A stretch of 64,000 nucleotides of DNA from Pseudomonas synxantha BG33R (GCF_000263715.2 NZ_CM001514.1:420936-484935), one strand, 5' to 3'; numbered from the stretch's first letter, positions 50,659 to 59,845 are shown. Numbers and translations: made by a program. The notes: a model not told the origin generated them from the letters alone.

Positions 50659-50934
50659 ATGGCCCGTATTACCGTTGAGCGTGAACATACCCTGGGAAAA
50701 GAACAGGCGCGGGCCAAGGCTGAGCAATTGGCGCGCAAACTCGAGGATAAATATGGTGTGGAGTCTTCATGGGCCGGCGATACCCTGAAGCTGAAACGTT
50801 CCGGGGTTAAGGGCACGGTCGCGGTGGCCGATGACTCGCTGCGCATCGAGGTAGAACTCGGCCTGTTGATGTCGGCCATGAGTGGCACGATCAAGTCCGA
50901 AATCGAAAAAGCCTTGGATAAGGCGTTGGCCTGA
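50659..50934 (+). CDS. polyhydroxyalkanoic acid system family protein
   Basis: A 91-residue protein of the PHA_gran_rgn family (MARITVEREHTLGKEQARAKAEQLARKLEDKYG), often encoded at the end of PHA clusters. Its molecular role is unknown. The length and position directly upstream of phaI fit. GAGGAG lies before the ATG. No signal peptide or membrane segment. Confidence 0.85.
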   Translation: MARITVEREHTLGKEQARAKAEQLARKLEDKYGVESSWAGDTLKLKRSGVKGTVAVADDSLRIEVELGLLMSAMSGTIKSEIEKALDKALA

Positions 50935-51027
50935 CTTAGGGTGCCGATTCTAATTTTAACCCCTACTTTGTGCCCAAGCCCTCAACTCCTGCGGGCCGTC
51001 CTCCACCCTTTTTGCGTGAGGTGCACC

Positions 51028-51450
51028 ATGGCCAAAGTTATTTTTAAGAAAAAAATCGACGTTCAAACCACCCCCCTGAGTGAGGTTAAAAGCTATGCCC
51101 GCAAGATCTGGCTGGCGGGCCTTGGTGCCTATGCAAAGGTCGGCAACGAGGGCGGCGAATACTTCAAAGAGCTGGTCAAGAGCGGCCAACGCGTTGAAAG
51201 CAAAGGTAAAAAAGTTGTAGTTGAACAACTTGATGCCGCCAACAGTCAGATTGATCAAGTAAAGAGTAACGTCTCCGGCGTCAGGGGCTTGGTTGAAGTT
51301 CAGCTGGATAAAGTTGAAAAAGCTTTTGACACGCGTGTTGCAAGTGCCTTGAATCGAATCGGCATTGCGTCTAAACATGACGTGGAGACACTCTCTGCTA
51401 AGCTCGAAGAGCTGACGGCATTGCTCGAACGTGTCGCGCGTAAACACTAA
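51028..51450 (+). CDS. phaI: PHA granule-associated phasin PhaI
   Basis: A 140-residue phasin that coats medium-chain PHA granules. The start at 51028 (MAKVIFKKKIDVQTTPLSEVK) follows TGAGGTGC. The phasin core SYARKIWLAGLGAYAKVGNEG is nearly repeated in PhaF (YSRKIWLAGLGVYSKVSSDG), and the C-terminal half is a heptad-like helix (DTRVASALNRIGIASKHDVETLSAKLEELTALLERV) for oligomerisation. phaF follows after 12 bp. Confidence 0.93.
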   Translation: MAKVIFKKKIDVQTTPLSEVKSYARKIWLAGLGAYAKVGNEGGEYFKELVKSGQRVESKGKKVVVEQLDAANSQIDQVKSNVSGVRGLVEVQLDKVEKAFDTRVASALNRIGIASKHDVETLSAKLEELTALLERVARKH

Positions 51451-51462
51451 GGAGACATCGGG

Positions 51463-52398
51463 ATGGCTGTTAAAAAGACTACTCAGAAAGAAGGCAGCTC
51501 GTGGGTCGGGGAAGTTGAAAAATATTCCCGCAAAATCTGGCTTGCTGGTTTAGGCGTGTACTCGAAGGTTAGCAGTGACGGCGGTAAATACTTCGAGACT
51601 CTGGTCAAGGACGGCGAGAAGGCCGAGAAGTTGACCAAGAGCACAGTCGGTAAAAAGGTGGACGCGGCCAAGGCAACTGCCGGTTCCGCCAAGTCGAGCA
51701 TTTCTGACACTTGGGGCAAGTTGGAAGAAACCTTCGACAAGCGCCTCAATAGTGCAATTTCGCGACTGGGCGTACCCAGCAAGGCTGAATTGAAGACGCT
51801 GCACAGCAAGGTCGATACCTTGACCAAGCAAATTGAAAAACTGACCGGCGCCAAAGCGGCTCCTGCCAAGACCGCCGCGGCCAAGCCTGCAGCAAAACCG
51901 GCTGCCAAACCTGCGGCTAAAACAGCCGCTGCAAAACCCGCCGCGAAAACTGCCGCCAAGCCTCTGGTTAAAGCCGCCGCCAAGCCGGCTGCAAAACCCG
52001 CTGCCAAGGCACCAGCCAAAGCCGCTGCGAAACCTGCGGCCAAGCCAGCGGCTAAAACCGCTGCCGCCAAACCGGCCACCAAGCCTGCCGCTAAGCCAGT
52101 GGCCGCTAAAGCCGCCGCGAAACCTGCGGCTAAACCGGCTGCCAAACCTGCGGCTAAAACCGCTGCTGCCAAGCCCGCTGCTGCGAAACCAGCAGCCAAG
52201 CCTGCGGCCAAACCTGCAGCGGCCAAAAAGCCTGCGGTAGCGAAAAAACCGGCAGCAGCAAAGCCTGCCGCAGCGGCCAAGCCGGCAGCGGCGCCAGCAC
52301 CGGCCGCTTCTACCGCCAACTCGGTGTCCGCACCGACGCATACGGCTGCTACCCCGACTGCAACGCCGGTCACCCCGACGCCATCCAGTCAGTCCTGA
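51463..52398 (+). CDS. phaF: PHA phasin PhaF with histone-like C-terminal tail
   Basis: A 311-residue two-part protein. Residues 1-130 are a phasin domain like PhaI with a leucine-zipper-like stretch. From about residue 133 a Lys/Ala/Pro-rich tail of AKPAA-type repeats runs for about 130 residues, followed by an Ala/Thr/Pro-rich end. In P. putida PhaF the tail binds DNA and helps share granules between daughter cells. The repeats are imperfect at the DNA level and probably vary in number among strains. Confidence 0.95.
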   Translation: MAVKKTTQKEGSSWVGEVEKYSRKIWLAGLGVYSKVSSDGGKYFETLVKDGEKAEKLTKSTVGKKVDAAKATAGSAKSSISDTWGKLEETFDKRLNSAISRLGVPSKAELKTLHSKVDTLTKQIEKLTGAKAAPAKTAAAKPAAKPAAKPAAKTAAAKPAAKTAAKPLVKAAAKPAAKPAAKAPAKAAAKPAAKPAAKTAAAKPATKPAAKPVAAKAAAKPAAKPAAKPAAKTAAAKPAAAKPAAKPAAKPAAAKKPAVAKKPAAAKPAAAAKPAAAPAPAASTANSVSAPTHTAATPTATPVTPTPSSQS

Positions 52399-52412
52399 TT
52401 TTTCCGGGACAC

Positions 52413-52450
52413 AAAAAAACGCCCGGTCTGCGAAGACCGGGCGTTTTTTA
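52413..52450 (+). terminator. rho-independent terminator of phaIF
   Basis: ACGCCCGGTCT and AGACCGGGCGT pair around GCGA, flanked by A and T runs, 15 bp after phaF. It can also act on the opposite strand against read-through from phaD. Confidence 0.93.
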
Positions 52451-52480
52451 TGCAAGCCTAAAAAACGCTGCATTTCCAAT

Positions 52481-52567
52481 GTGGGAGCGGGCTTGCCCGC
52501 GATGGCGGAGTGTCAGTCATACAGGCATTGGCTGATCCAACGCTATCGCGGGCAAGCCCGCTCCCAC
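52481..52567. repeat. REPIN (87 bp)
   Basis: Both arms are of the GTGGGAGCGGGCTTGCCCGC subtype and face outward. It lies between the convergent phaF and phaD. Confidence 0.9.
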
Positions 52568-52571
52568 ATGT

Positions 52572-53192
52572 TTAATCAGTGTCATCCAGATATTTCAAGG
52601 CGAACTTCTCAGTCGCCTTCCGCGCCGTCGGTAACAGATGGGGGGCCACCAGCATCATGATCTGGTACACCACCACTCGCACCTCACCCTCACGGTCTAG
52701 AATCCGTTGGTAATCCAGGGAAAACAGCAGGGTCAGGGTGATCTGTTCCACCAGCTGTCCCAGTGCCTGGGTGTCACTGACCAGTTGCCCCGCGGCTTTC
52801 AACCGCGCTAACAATGAGGCCAGGGTGCGCTTGAGCGCCGTGAGCAGGTTGCGAATGCCCTTGGCCAGCTTCGGCAGGCGCCCGGCCAGGTTCGACAGGT
52901 CCTGGAACAGGAAGCGGTAGTGGGCCATGCGCTCGACAATCAGGTGCAGGAACAGCCAGTAATCCTCGGCCTCCAGTTGCGCATTGGCGGGAGGATCGAG
53001 CAATGGTGCCAACTCGCATTGAAAGCGCTCGAACAGCCCCAGCACCAACGGCTCCTTGCCGTGGAAGTGGTAGTAGAGGTTGCCGGGGCTGATCCCCATT
53101 TCATTGGCCACCTCCATGGTCGAGACGTTCGGTTCGCCCTTGTGGTTGAACAACTGCAAGGCACATTCAAGGATACGGTCGCGGGTCTTCAT
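52572..53192 (-). CDS. phaD: TetR-family regulator PhaD
   Basis: A 206-residue regulator. The N-terminal TetR helix-turn-helix is MKTRDRILECALQLFNHKG...STMEVANEMGISPGNLYYHFHGK, and the rest is helical. In P. putida PhaD activates the pha genes and is thought to sense a CoA ester from beta-oxidation. It is the last gene of the phaC1-Z-C2-D series, 27 bp behind phaC2, consistent with co-transcription. Confidence 0.95.
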   Translation of the reverse strand: MKTRDRILECALQLFNHKGEPNVSTMEVANEMGISPGNLYYHFHGKEPLVLGLFERFQCELAPLLDPPANAQLEAEDYWLFLHLIVERMAHYRFLFQDLSNLAGRLPKLAKGIRNLLTALKRTLASLLARLKAAGQLVSDTQALGQLVEQITLTLLFSLDYQRILDREGEVRVVVYQIMMLVAPHLLPTARKATEKFALKYLDDTD

Positions 53193-53219
53193 CCAGTCTT
53201 CTTAATGTGATCGTTGAGC

Positions 53220-54902
53220 TCAACGCACCCGCACATAAGTGCCTGGCGCTGCTTCCATCGGTGGGTAGTTCTGGTTGCCCAGGGCGGTAAGCGTTTCGCG
53301 TTGTACCCCGGAGCGTTGTTGTATCCATTCCAGCCACTGCGGCCACCAGCTGCCTTCGACATGCCGGGCGTCGTAGTACCAGGCACGCGGGTCACTGCTC
53401 AGCTTGAGGTTCTCGACGTAGTTGGCCTTGGGGTTGCCCGGCGGATTGAGGATGCTCTGGATATGCCCGCTGTTGGACAGCACAAAGCGCCGCTCGCCGC
53501 CCAGCAGTTGGGTGGAGCGATACACCGCGTCCCACGGTGTGATGTGGTCGTTGATCCCGGCCACGCTGAAGCTGTCCACCGTGACCTTGCGCAAGTCGAT
53601 GGGCGTGCCGCACACCTCCAGGCCGCCAGGATGGCTCAGGGGGTTGTGCTTGAAGAAGTCCAGCAGGTCGCCGTGCAAGGCGGCGGGCAGGCGCGTGTTG
53701 TCGTTGTTCCAGTACAGGATGTCGAAGGCCGGCGGCTCCTTGCCCAGCAGGTAATTGTTGATCCAGTAGTTCCAGATCAGGTCGTTGGGGCGCATCCAGG
53801 CAAACACCTTGGCCATGTCACGGCCGTCCAGCACGCCCTGCTGGTAGGAGCGGCGCTTGGCGGCTTCCAGGGTTTGTTCGTCAGCGAACAAGGTTGCGGG
53901 GCTGTCGATCTGGCTGTCGAGCAGGCTCACCAGGTAACTGGCGCTGGAGATGCGCCGCAGCTGACGCTTGGCTTGCAGGTGGCCTTGCAGGGCGGCGATG
54001 GTCAGGCCACCGGCGCAGGCGCCCATCAGGTTGACCTCGCGGGCGCCGGTGATGGCCCGGCAGACATTCACTGCCTGCTCCATCGCCGCCACGTAGGTGG
54101 ACAGGCCCCATTCGCGATGGCGCACGTCCGGGTTGCGCCAACTGATCATGAAGGTTTGCAGGCCATTTTTAAGGGCATATTGCACAAAGCTGTTGGCCGG
54201 GCTGAGGTCGAAGATGTAGTACTTGTTGATTTGCGGCGGCACCACCAGCAGCGGCTTGGCGTACTGTTTTTCGCTCATGGGCTTGTACTGGATCAGCTCC
54301 AGCAGTTCGTTGCGAAACACTACCGAACCGGGCGTGGTCGCCACCGTCTTGCCGACTTCGAAGGCGTGTTTGCTGACCTGGCGGGGCAAACCGTTGTTGT
54401 GCAGCAGGTCTTCGAACAGGTTACTCACGCCGCGCACCACGCTGTTGCCGCCGGAGTTGAGCAACTCCTTGATCGCCAGCGGGTTGAGCAGGGTGTTGGA
54501 AGGGGAGACGGCGTCGTTGAGCAGGGCGAAGGCGAACTGCGCGCGCGCGCGATCATCGTCACTGAGGGTGCTGTCATCGATCCACTGCCGCGTCTGTTTC
54601 TGCCAGCTCAGATAGGCTTGCAAGCTGCGCCGGTACAGCGGGTTGAGCGTCCAGGTGGGGTCGCTGAAGCGATTGTCCCTTGGGTTGGGCTCGTGCACGG
54701 TCTCACCCAGCAGCACACGGCCCAGTTGGCCGCCCAGGGCCAGGGCGTGGCGGGCGGTGTGCACCGGGTTGCGCAGCCCGTGCGCGGCGACGGTGCGCAG
54801 GGTTGACAGCAGGTCGCGGCCGCGCAGGCCGGTGATCGCATTTTGTGCGTTGATGAACGCTGCGGGGGTGGGCGCCGGGTTCGTCACGGGTCTTTCTCGC
54901 AT
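53220..54902 (-). CDS. phaC2: class II PHA synthase PhaC2
   Basis: A 560-residue medium-chain PHA polymerase. The start at 54902 (MRERPVTNPAPTPAAFINAQN) fits the family. The lipase-like box is MGACAGG with catalytic Cys296; NLMGACAGGLT, the Asp/His region SVAGINDHITPW and SNSGHIQSILNPPGNP are intact. It is clearly paralogous to phaC1 (same length, shared WRNPDVRHREWGLSTY). The order phaC1-phaZ-phaC2-phaD is standard. Confidence 0.97.
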   Translation of the reverse strand: MRERPVTNPAPTPAAFINAQNAITGLRGRDLLSTLRTVAAHGLRNPVHTARHALALGGQLGRVLLGETVHEPNPRDNRFSDPTWTLNPLYRRSLQAYLSWQKQTRQWIDDSTLSDDDRARAQFAFALLNDAVSPSNTLLNPLAIKELLNSGGNSVVRGVSNLFEDLLHNNGLPRQVSKHAFEVGKTVATTPGSVVFRNELLELIQYKPMSEKQYAKPLLVVPPQINKYYIFDLSPANSFVQYALKNGLQTFMISWRNPDVRHREWGLSTYVAAMEQAVNVCRAITGAREVNLMGACAGGLTIAALQGHLQAKRQLRRISSASYLVSLLDSQIDSPATLFADEQTLEAAKRRSYQQGVLDGRDMAKVFAWMRPNDLIWNYWINNYLLGKEPPAFDILYWNNDNTRLPAALHGDLLDFFKHNPLSHPGGLEVCGTPIDLRKVTVDSFSVAGINDHITPWDAVYRSTQLLGGERRFVLSNSGHIQSILNPPGNPKANYVENLKLSSDPRAWYYDARHVEGSWWPQWLEWIQQRSGVQRETLTALGNQNYPPMEAAPGTYVRVR

Positions 54903-54992
54903 GAGCCAACACTCCTTCGTCAAGACATCAAGCAGGCACGCCAATCCAGAACCATAGTCGGTTCCTGGCAACTTGCGCGGTGGTGTGGTCCT

Positions 54993-55838
54993 TCACACCG
55001 CCGGTCGCGGATGTATCACTGCACGCAAGCGCTCCTCTTCGAGAAACTTCATGATGATCGGCGCCACCGCTTCAGCCCGGGTGATCAGGAACAGGTGGCC
55101 GTCATCGATGATGTGCAACTGCGCATTGGGGATGCGCCAGGCGAGCATGCGCATGTTGACCAGCGGGATCAGCGGGTCATCGTCCCCGGCCAGCACCAGG
55201 GTGGGCTGGCGAATCTTGTGCAGCCAATGAATGCTGGTCCAGCCCAGCCCGGCGAACAATTGCCAGTAGTAACCCAGCTTGCCAGCCGAGCGTACTTTGC
55301 TGGCATGTTCGGCGGCCAGGTTCGAATCGCGGCGGAACGAGCCGCCATAAATCATCGGCGCGATGCGCACCACATGGGAGGGTTGGATATAACGCCGGGG
55401 GCTGGCCATCAGCCACAGCACTTTGGGTTTGCCCGGCACCATAAAGGCCCCGGCAGCTGTGGCCGCCAGGATCAGCTTCTTGCAGCGTTCCGGGTAGTCA
55501 TAGGCGAACTGCTGCGCCAGTGCCCCGCCCCAGGACACACCCACGGCGTTCACCTGGCCGTAGTCGAGGTAATCGAGCATACGCGCGGTGAGCCTGGCCA
55601 GGCCGGGGAAGCGATAGGGCCGCTTCGGCGTCGATGAGCCACCGACACCGGGCACATCGAACGCAATCACTTCCAGGTCCGGGTCCAGGGCCTGGACGAA
55701 CGGGAACACCAGCTCAAGGTTGGCGCCGATGCCGTTGAAGATCAGCAGCGGGGTCAAGTGCGGCTTGCCCGGGCGTACCGCCGTGCGGATGGTCTGGCCA
55801 TCCAGGTCGATGGTACGGAAGATGAACGGTTGCGCCAT
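54993..55838 (-). CDS. phaZ: intracellular medium-chain PHA depolymerase PhaZ
   Basis: A 281-residue alpha/beta hydrolase that degrades stored PHA on the granule. The nucleophile is Ser102 in GVSWGGA, with LAGDDDPLIP (acid) and DDGHLFLIT (His). The start is ATG 55838 (MAQPFIFRTIDLDGQT); an in-frame TTG two codons upstream is possible. It lies between the two synthase genes; a REPIN separates it from phaC1. Confidence 0.96.
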   Translation of the reverse strand: MAQPFIFRTIDLDGQTIRTAVRPGKPHLTPLLIFNGIGANLELVFPFVQALDPDLEVIAFDVPGVGGSSTPKRPYRFPGLARLTARMLDYLDYGQVNAVGVSWGGALAQQFAYDYPERCKKLILAATAAGAFMVPGKPKVLWLMASPRRYIQPSHVVRIAPMIYGGSFRRDSNLAAEHASKVRSAGKLGYYWQLFAGLGWTSIHWLHKIRQPTLVLAGDDDPLIPLVNMRMLAWRIPNAQLHIIDDGHLFLITRAEAVAPIIMKFLEEERLRAVIHPRPAV

Positions 55839-55887
55839 GCTCAAGCCCTGTGAAGTGGTGCTATTGGTCTGTAGGAACCCGGTCAGT

Positions 55888-55974
55888 GTGGGAGCTGGCT
55901 TGCCTGCGATGGCATTCTTTCAGGCAGCGATTAGTGAGCAGGCCCATCGCTATCGCAGGCAAGCCAGCTCCCAC
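55888..55974. repeat. REPIN (87 bp) inside the pha operon
   Basis: Outward GTGGGAGCTGGCTTGCCTGC arms around a loop, in the 165-bp gap between phaC1 and phaZ. It could attenuate or stabilise the polycistronic message. Confidence 0.9.
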
Positions 55975-56003
55975 ATCTGATCTCATTTCAATCACAAGAA
56001 TGC

Positions 56004-57683
56004 CTAGCGTTCATGTACATAGGTACCTGGCGCCGCTTCGGCGGCGGCATAGGTTTTACTGCCTAATGTCGCCGGTGCTTTCTTCAACTTCCCCGCCCGC
56101 TCCGCCTGCCACACCTGCCAGTGCAGCCACCACGAATCGGTGTGCTTGGTGGCGTTCTCCTGCCACTGCAACGCACTGCCCGACAAGCCCTCGCTGGTCT
56201 GGTAGCGCGCCTTGGGGTTGCCCGGCGGGTTGAGGATGCTCTGGATGTGCCCACTGCTGGAGAGCACGAACTCGACCTTGCCGCCGAACAACTGCGCCGA
56301 CTTGTAGCACGACTGCCACGGCGTGATGTGGTCGTTGGTGCCGGCCAGGGAGTAGATGTCGGCAGTGACCTGCTTGAGGTCAATGGGCGTGCCGCACACT
56401 TCCAGGGCGTTGGCGCGTACCAGTGGGTTGTTCTTGAACAGTTCGATCAGGTCGCCATGGAAAGCGGCCGGCAAGCGGGTGGTGTCGTTGTTCCAGAACA
56501 GGATGTCGAACACCGGCGGTTCGTTGCCCAGCAGGTAGTTATTGACCCAGTAGTTCCAGATCAGGTCGTTGGGACGCATCCATGCAAACACCTTGGCCAT
56601 GTCGCGGCCTTCCAGCACGCCGGCCTGATAGGAATGGCGCTTGGCTGCTTCCAGGGTTTGCTCGTCGACAAACAGCGCCACTTGGGTGTCCAGGGTGGTG
56701 TCCAGCACGCTCACCAACAGGGTCAGGGCGTTGACCTTCTTCTCGCCCAGCGCCGCGTAGTGGCCCAGCAGTGCGGTGCAGGTGATGCCACCGGAGCAGG
56801 CACCGAGCATATTCACGTCCTTGCTGCCGGTAATTGCCGTGACCACATCGACCGCTTCCTTGAGCGCCTCGATATAAGTAGAGAGCCCCCACTCGCGCTG
56901 GGCCTTGGTGGGGTTGCGCCAACTGACGATAAAGGTCTGTTGCCCATTGCGCAGGCAGAAACGCGCCAGGCTTTTTTCCGGGCACAGGTCGAATACGTAG
57001 AATTTGTTGATCTGCGGCGGCACCACCAGCAGTGGGCGCTCGTGTACCTGCTCGGTGATGGGCTTGTACTGGATCAGCTCCAGCACATCGTTGCGAAACA
57101 CCACCGCGCCTTCGCTGGTGCCCAGGGTCTTGCCGACCTCAAAAGCGCCCATGTTGACCTGGCTCGGCATACCGCCGTTGTGCACCATGTCCTTGGCCAG
57201 GTGGGACAAACCGTCGAGCAGGCTTTTGCCGCCGGTTTCAAAGAAGCGCTTGACCGCCGCCGGGTTGGCCGCACTGTTGGTGGGGGCCATGGCTTCGGTC
57301 ATCAGGTTGATCACGAAGTGGCCACGGCTGATGTCTTGTGCCGGCAGGTTGCTGTCGTCGATCCAGTCGTGGAGTTCCTTGCGCCACGCCAGGTAAGTCT
57401 GCAAATAACGTTTGTAGAGCGGGTTCTGGCTCCAGGCCGGGTCGTTGAAGCGACGGTCATCGCCTTCAGGCACCAGTTGGGATTTGCCGAACATCACATT
57501 CTTCAACTCGACGCCAAAGTGGGCGACGTGCTTGACGCTGTGCAACGGCTGCTTGATGGCTTGGGTCAGCACCATCTTGGCCGAGGCCAATAAATCCTTT
57601 TTGCGTAACGCGATGATCGGGTTCAGCCCCAGGGTGTTTTCCGAGGCCTGGCGTTTCAAGTCATCGTTATTCTTGTTACTCAT
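56004..57683 (-). CDS. phaC1: class II PHA synthase PhaC1
   Basis: A 559-residue polymerase joining 3-hydroxyacyl-CoA units into medium-chain PHA. The lipase-like box is LGACSGG with catalytic Cys296, followed by TNDHITPW and SSSGHIQSILNPPGNP. Start ATG 57683 (MSNKNNDDLKRQASENTLGL). It is the first gene of the pha operon. Upstream, a sigma-54-like promoter at 57800-57815 gives a ~106-nt leader, and codons 3-6 carry an A-rich Crc/Hfq-type motif. Confidence 0.98.
   Translation of the reverse strand: MSNKNNDDLKRQASENTLGLNPIIALRKKDLLASAKMVLTQAIKQPLHSVKHVAHFGVELKNVMFGKSQLVPEGDDRRFNDPAWSQNPLYKRYLQTYLAWRKELHDWIDDSNLPAQDISRGHFVINLMTEAMAPTNSAANPAAVKRFFETGGKSLLDGLSHLAKDMVHNGGMPSQVNMGAFEVGKTLGTSEGAVVFRNDVLELIQYKPITEQVHERPLLVVPPQINKFYVFDLCPEKSLARFCLRNGQQTFIVSWRNPTKAQREWGLSTYIEALKEAVDVVTAITGSKDVNMLGACSGGITCTALLGHYAALGEKKVNALTLLVSVLDTTLDTQVALFVDEQTLEAAKRHSYQAGVLEGRDMAKVFAWMRPNDLIWNYWVNNYLLGNEPPVFDILFWNNDTTRLPAAFHGDLIELFKNNPLVRANALEVCGTPIDLKQVTADIYSLAGTNDHITPWQSCYKSAQLFGGKVEFVLSSSGHIQSILNPPGNPKARYQTSEGLSGSALQWQENATKHTDSWWLHWQVWQAERAGKLKKAPATLGSKTYAAAEAAPGTYVHER
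57666..57677 (-). promoter_or_regulatory. Crc/Hfq-type motif within the first codons of phaC1
   Basis: The sense strand reads AACAAGAATAAC from codon 3 to 6, four A-A-N units in a row, fitting the AANAANAA motif. A Crc site at the same place is reported for phaC1 of P. putida. Binding here would block translation initiation. Confidence 0.6.
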
Positions 57684-57799
57684 CTACGACGCTCCATTGT
57701 CCGAAAGACGAGTACCGGCGATTGCTGCGCACCCAATTTCGATACACGACACCAGCCTGGTACTGCGACCCGGGTGACCGTTGATACCGCATCGTCAAA

Positions 57800-57815
57800 T
57801 GCAGGGAACTTGCCA
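57800..57815 (-). promoter_or_regulatory. sigma-54-like promoter of phaC1
   Basis: On the minus strand TGGCAAGTTCCCTGCA matches TGGCACGNNNNTTGCW in spacing, with GG and GC in place but about three mismatches (-24 C to A, G to T shift, and T to C in the -12 box). RpoN dependence of phaC1 was reported in P. aeruginosa. The rest of 57684-57932 shows no gene. Confidence 0.5.
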
Positions 57816-57932
57816 GCTCCATTGGTTACCCGAGTTTATTTTTTTTCGCAAGCGGGCCGATCATTGGCCACGCGACAGGGCATTCAAGCAGATGAAATTA
57901 GAAAATGCGCTCTAAAGACCAAGATGCCTGTG

Positions 57933-58310
57933 CTAGAGCATCAGCCGCACGACCGACTCACTCGGGTCGCGGGTTTTTCCGGCCGCTTTGAGCTCGGCCA
58001 GGTAGTCGGCCCATAGCGCGTCCTGACGTACGGCCAACTGGTAGAGGTAGTCCCAAGTGAACAGTCCGCTGTCATGGCCGTCATCGAAGGTCAATTTCAG
58101 TGCGTACTGGCCGGCCGGTTCGACCTGGGTCAACCTGACATTGAGCTTGCCGAATTGCAGGATGGGCTTGCCGTGGCCCTGGACCTCGGCCGAAGGCGAG
58201 TGAACCCGCAGGAATTCGGCGGGCAGTTGGTAGGTTTCACCCGGCCCGTAAGTCAGGCCAAGGGTATTGGAGGTTTTGTGCAGGTTTACTGCGGTAGGAA
58301 ATTTCGACAT
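57933..58310 (-). CDS. DUF971 (gamma-butyrobetaine hydroxylase-like N-terminal domain) protein
   Basis: A 125-residue protein made of a single DUF971 domain (TSNTLGLTYGPGETYQLPAEFLRVHSPSAEVQGHG, then FDDGHDSGLFTWDYLYQLA). The domain is found at the N-terminus of carnitine biosynthesis hydroxylases and as a stand-alone protein near hslVU in many proteobacteria. The isolated form is linked by genomics to Fe-S or metal handling; function unproven. It may share the transcript with hslVU, from which a REPIN separates it. Confidence 0.85.
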   Translation of the reverse strand: MSKFPTAVNLHKTSNTLGLTYGPGETYQLPAEFLRVHSPSAEVQGHGKPILQFGKLNVRLTQVEPAGQYALKLTFDDGHDSGLFTWDYLYQLAVRQDALWADYLAELKAAGKTRDPSESVVRLML

Positions 58311-58342
58311 TGGAGATAACCCTGAAGGAACCGGCCCAAAAT

Positions 58343-58458
58343 GTGGGAGGGACCAATGTGGGAGCCGGGCTTGCCCGCGATGCAGGCACCTCGGTGTTTC
58401 AGGAACACTGAGGTGATGCTATCGCAGGCAAGCCAGCTCCCACACAAGCCACTCCCAC
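58343..58458. repeat. nested REPIN with doubled outer ends
   Basis: A normal REPIN (58358-58443) is bracketed by an extra GTGGGAG at 58343 and an extra CTCCCAC ending at 58458, each 15 bp out, so the whole is a double-ended palindrome. It lies between hslU and the DUF971 gene. Confidence 0.75.
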
Positions 58459-58470
58459 ATTGAGTGAGGC

Positions 58471-59808
58471 TTACAGGATATAACGAGACAAGTCTTCGTT
58501 CTGCGCCAATTCGCCCAAGTGGCTGTTGACGTAGTCAGCATCGATCTTGATCGCTTCACCATTCTGCGCACCCGCCATGTCGCCGGCACTGAACGACACT
58601 TCCTCAAGCAAGCGCTCAAGCAAGGTATGCAGGCGTCGGGCACCGATGTTCTCGGTCTTCTCGTTGACCTGCCAGGCGATTTCCGCCAAACGCTTGATAC
58701 CGTCCGCCTGGAACTCGATACCCAGGCCCTCGGTTTTCAGCAACTCACGGTACTGCTCGGTGAGCGAGGCGTGGGGTTCGCTGAGGATGCGCTCGAAGTC
58801 GCCAGGGGTCAGTGCCTTGAGTTCCACGCGAATCGGCAGGCGGCCTTGCAGCTCGGGCACCAGGTCGCTTGGCTTGCTCAGGTGGAACGCACCGGAAGCG
58901 ATAAACAGAATGTGGTCAGTCTTGACCATGCCCAGCTTGGTGTTGACTGTGCAGCCTTCGATCAGCGGCAACAGGTCACGCTGCACACCTTCGCGGGATA
59001 CATCGACGCCACCGGAGTTGCCACGCTTGGCCACTTTGTCGATCTCATCGATAAACACGATGCCGTGCTGCTCGACCGCTTCCAGGGCCTTGGCCTTGAG
59101 TTCTTCCTCATTGACCAGGCGCCCGGCTTCTTCGTCGCGCACCAGCTTCAGTGCTTCTTTCACCTTGAGCTTGCGGCTTTTCTTCTTGCCCTTGCCCATG
59201 TTGGCGAACAGGTTCTGCAACTGGCTGGTCATTTCTTCCATGCCAGGCGGGGCAGAAATATCCACGCCGGACACTTCAGCCACTTCGATCTCGATTTCCT
59301 TGTCATCCAGCTGGCCTTCACGCAGGCGCTTGCGGAACAGCTGGCGAGTATTGGAATCCGACGACGGTGCGGCGTCTTCGTTGAAACCCATGCGGGCCGG
59401 TGGCAGCAGGGCGTCGAGGATGCGCTCTTCCGCTGCGTCTTCAGCACGGTGGCTGACCTTGGTCACTTCCTGTTCGCGCAGCATCTTCAGGGCGGCATCG
59501 GCCAGGTCGCGGATGATCGACTCGACATCACGGCCCACGTAGCCAACTTCGGTGAACTTGGTAGCTTCGACCTTGATGAACGGGGCGTTCGCCAATTTGG
59601 CCAGGCGCCGGGCGATTTCGGTTTTACCGACACCGGTCGGGCCGATCATCAGGATGTTCTTGGGGGTTACTTCAACACGCAGTTCTTCGGGCAGTTGCAT
59701 CCGGCGCCAGCGGTTACGCAGCGCAATGGCAACGGCGCGCTTGGCATCGTCCTGGCCGATGATATGGCGATTGAGTTCATGGACGATTTCGCGGGGGGTC
59801 ATGGACAT
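58471..59808 (-). CDS. hslU: ATP-dependent protease ATPase subunit HslU
   Basis: A 445-residue AAA+ unfoldase that feeds substrates to HslV. Start ATG 59808 ([26 protein letters not shown]). Walker A GPTGVGKT near residue 60, the pore motif GYVGRDVE, Walker [12 protein letters not shown], the intermediate I-domain, and the C-terminal tail ending DLSRYIL, which inserts into HslV, are present. Lies 37 bp downstream of hslV in the same operon. Confidence 0.98.
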   Translation of the reverse strand: MSMTPREIVHELNRHIIGQDDAKRAVAIALRNRWRRMQLPEELRVEVTPKNILMIGPTGVGKTEIARRLAKLANAPFIKVEATKFTEVGYVGRDVESIIRDLADAALKMLREQEVTKVSHRAEDAAEERILDALLPPARMGFNEDAAPSSDSNTRQLFRKRLREGQLDDKEIEIEVAEVSGVDISAPPGMEEMTSQLQNLFANMGKGKKKSRKLKVKEALKLVRDEEAGRLVNEEELKAKALEAVEQHGIVFIDEIDKVAKRGNSGGVDVSREGVQRDLLPLIEGCTVNTKLGMVKTDHILFIASGAFHLSKPSDLVPELQGRLPIRVELKALTPGDFERILSEPHASLTEQYRELLKTEGLGIEFQADGIKRLAEIAWQVNEKTENIGARRLHTLLERLLEEVSFSAGDMAGAQNGEAIKIDADYVNSHLGELAQNEDLSRYIL

Positions 59809-59845
59809 AGTGTCTGGCGGCCTCAAGCGGGAATAAGCCTACGGC

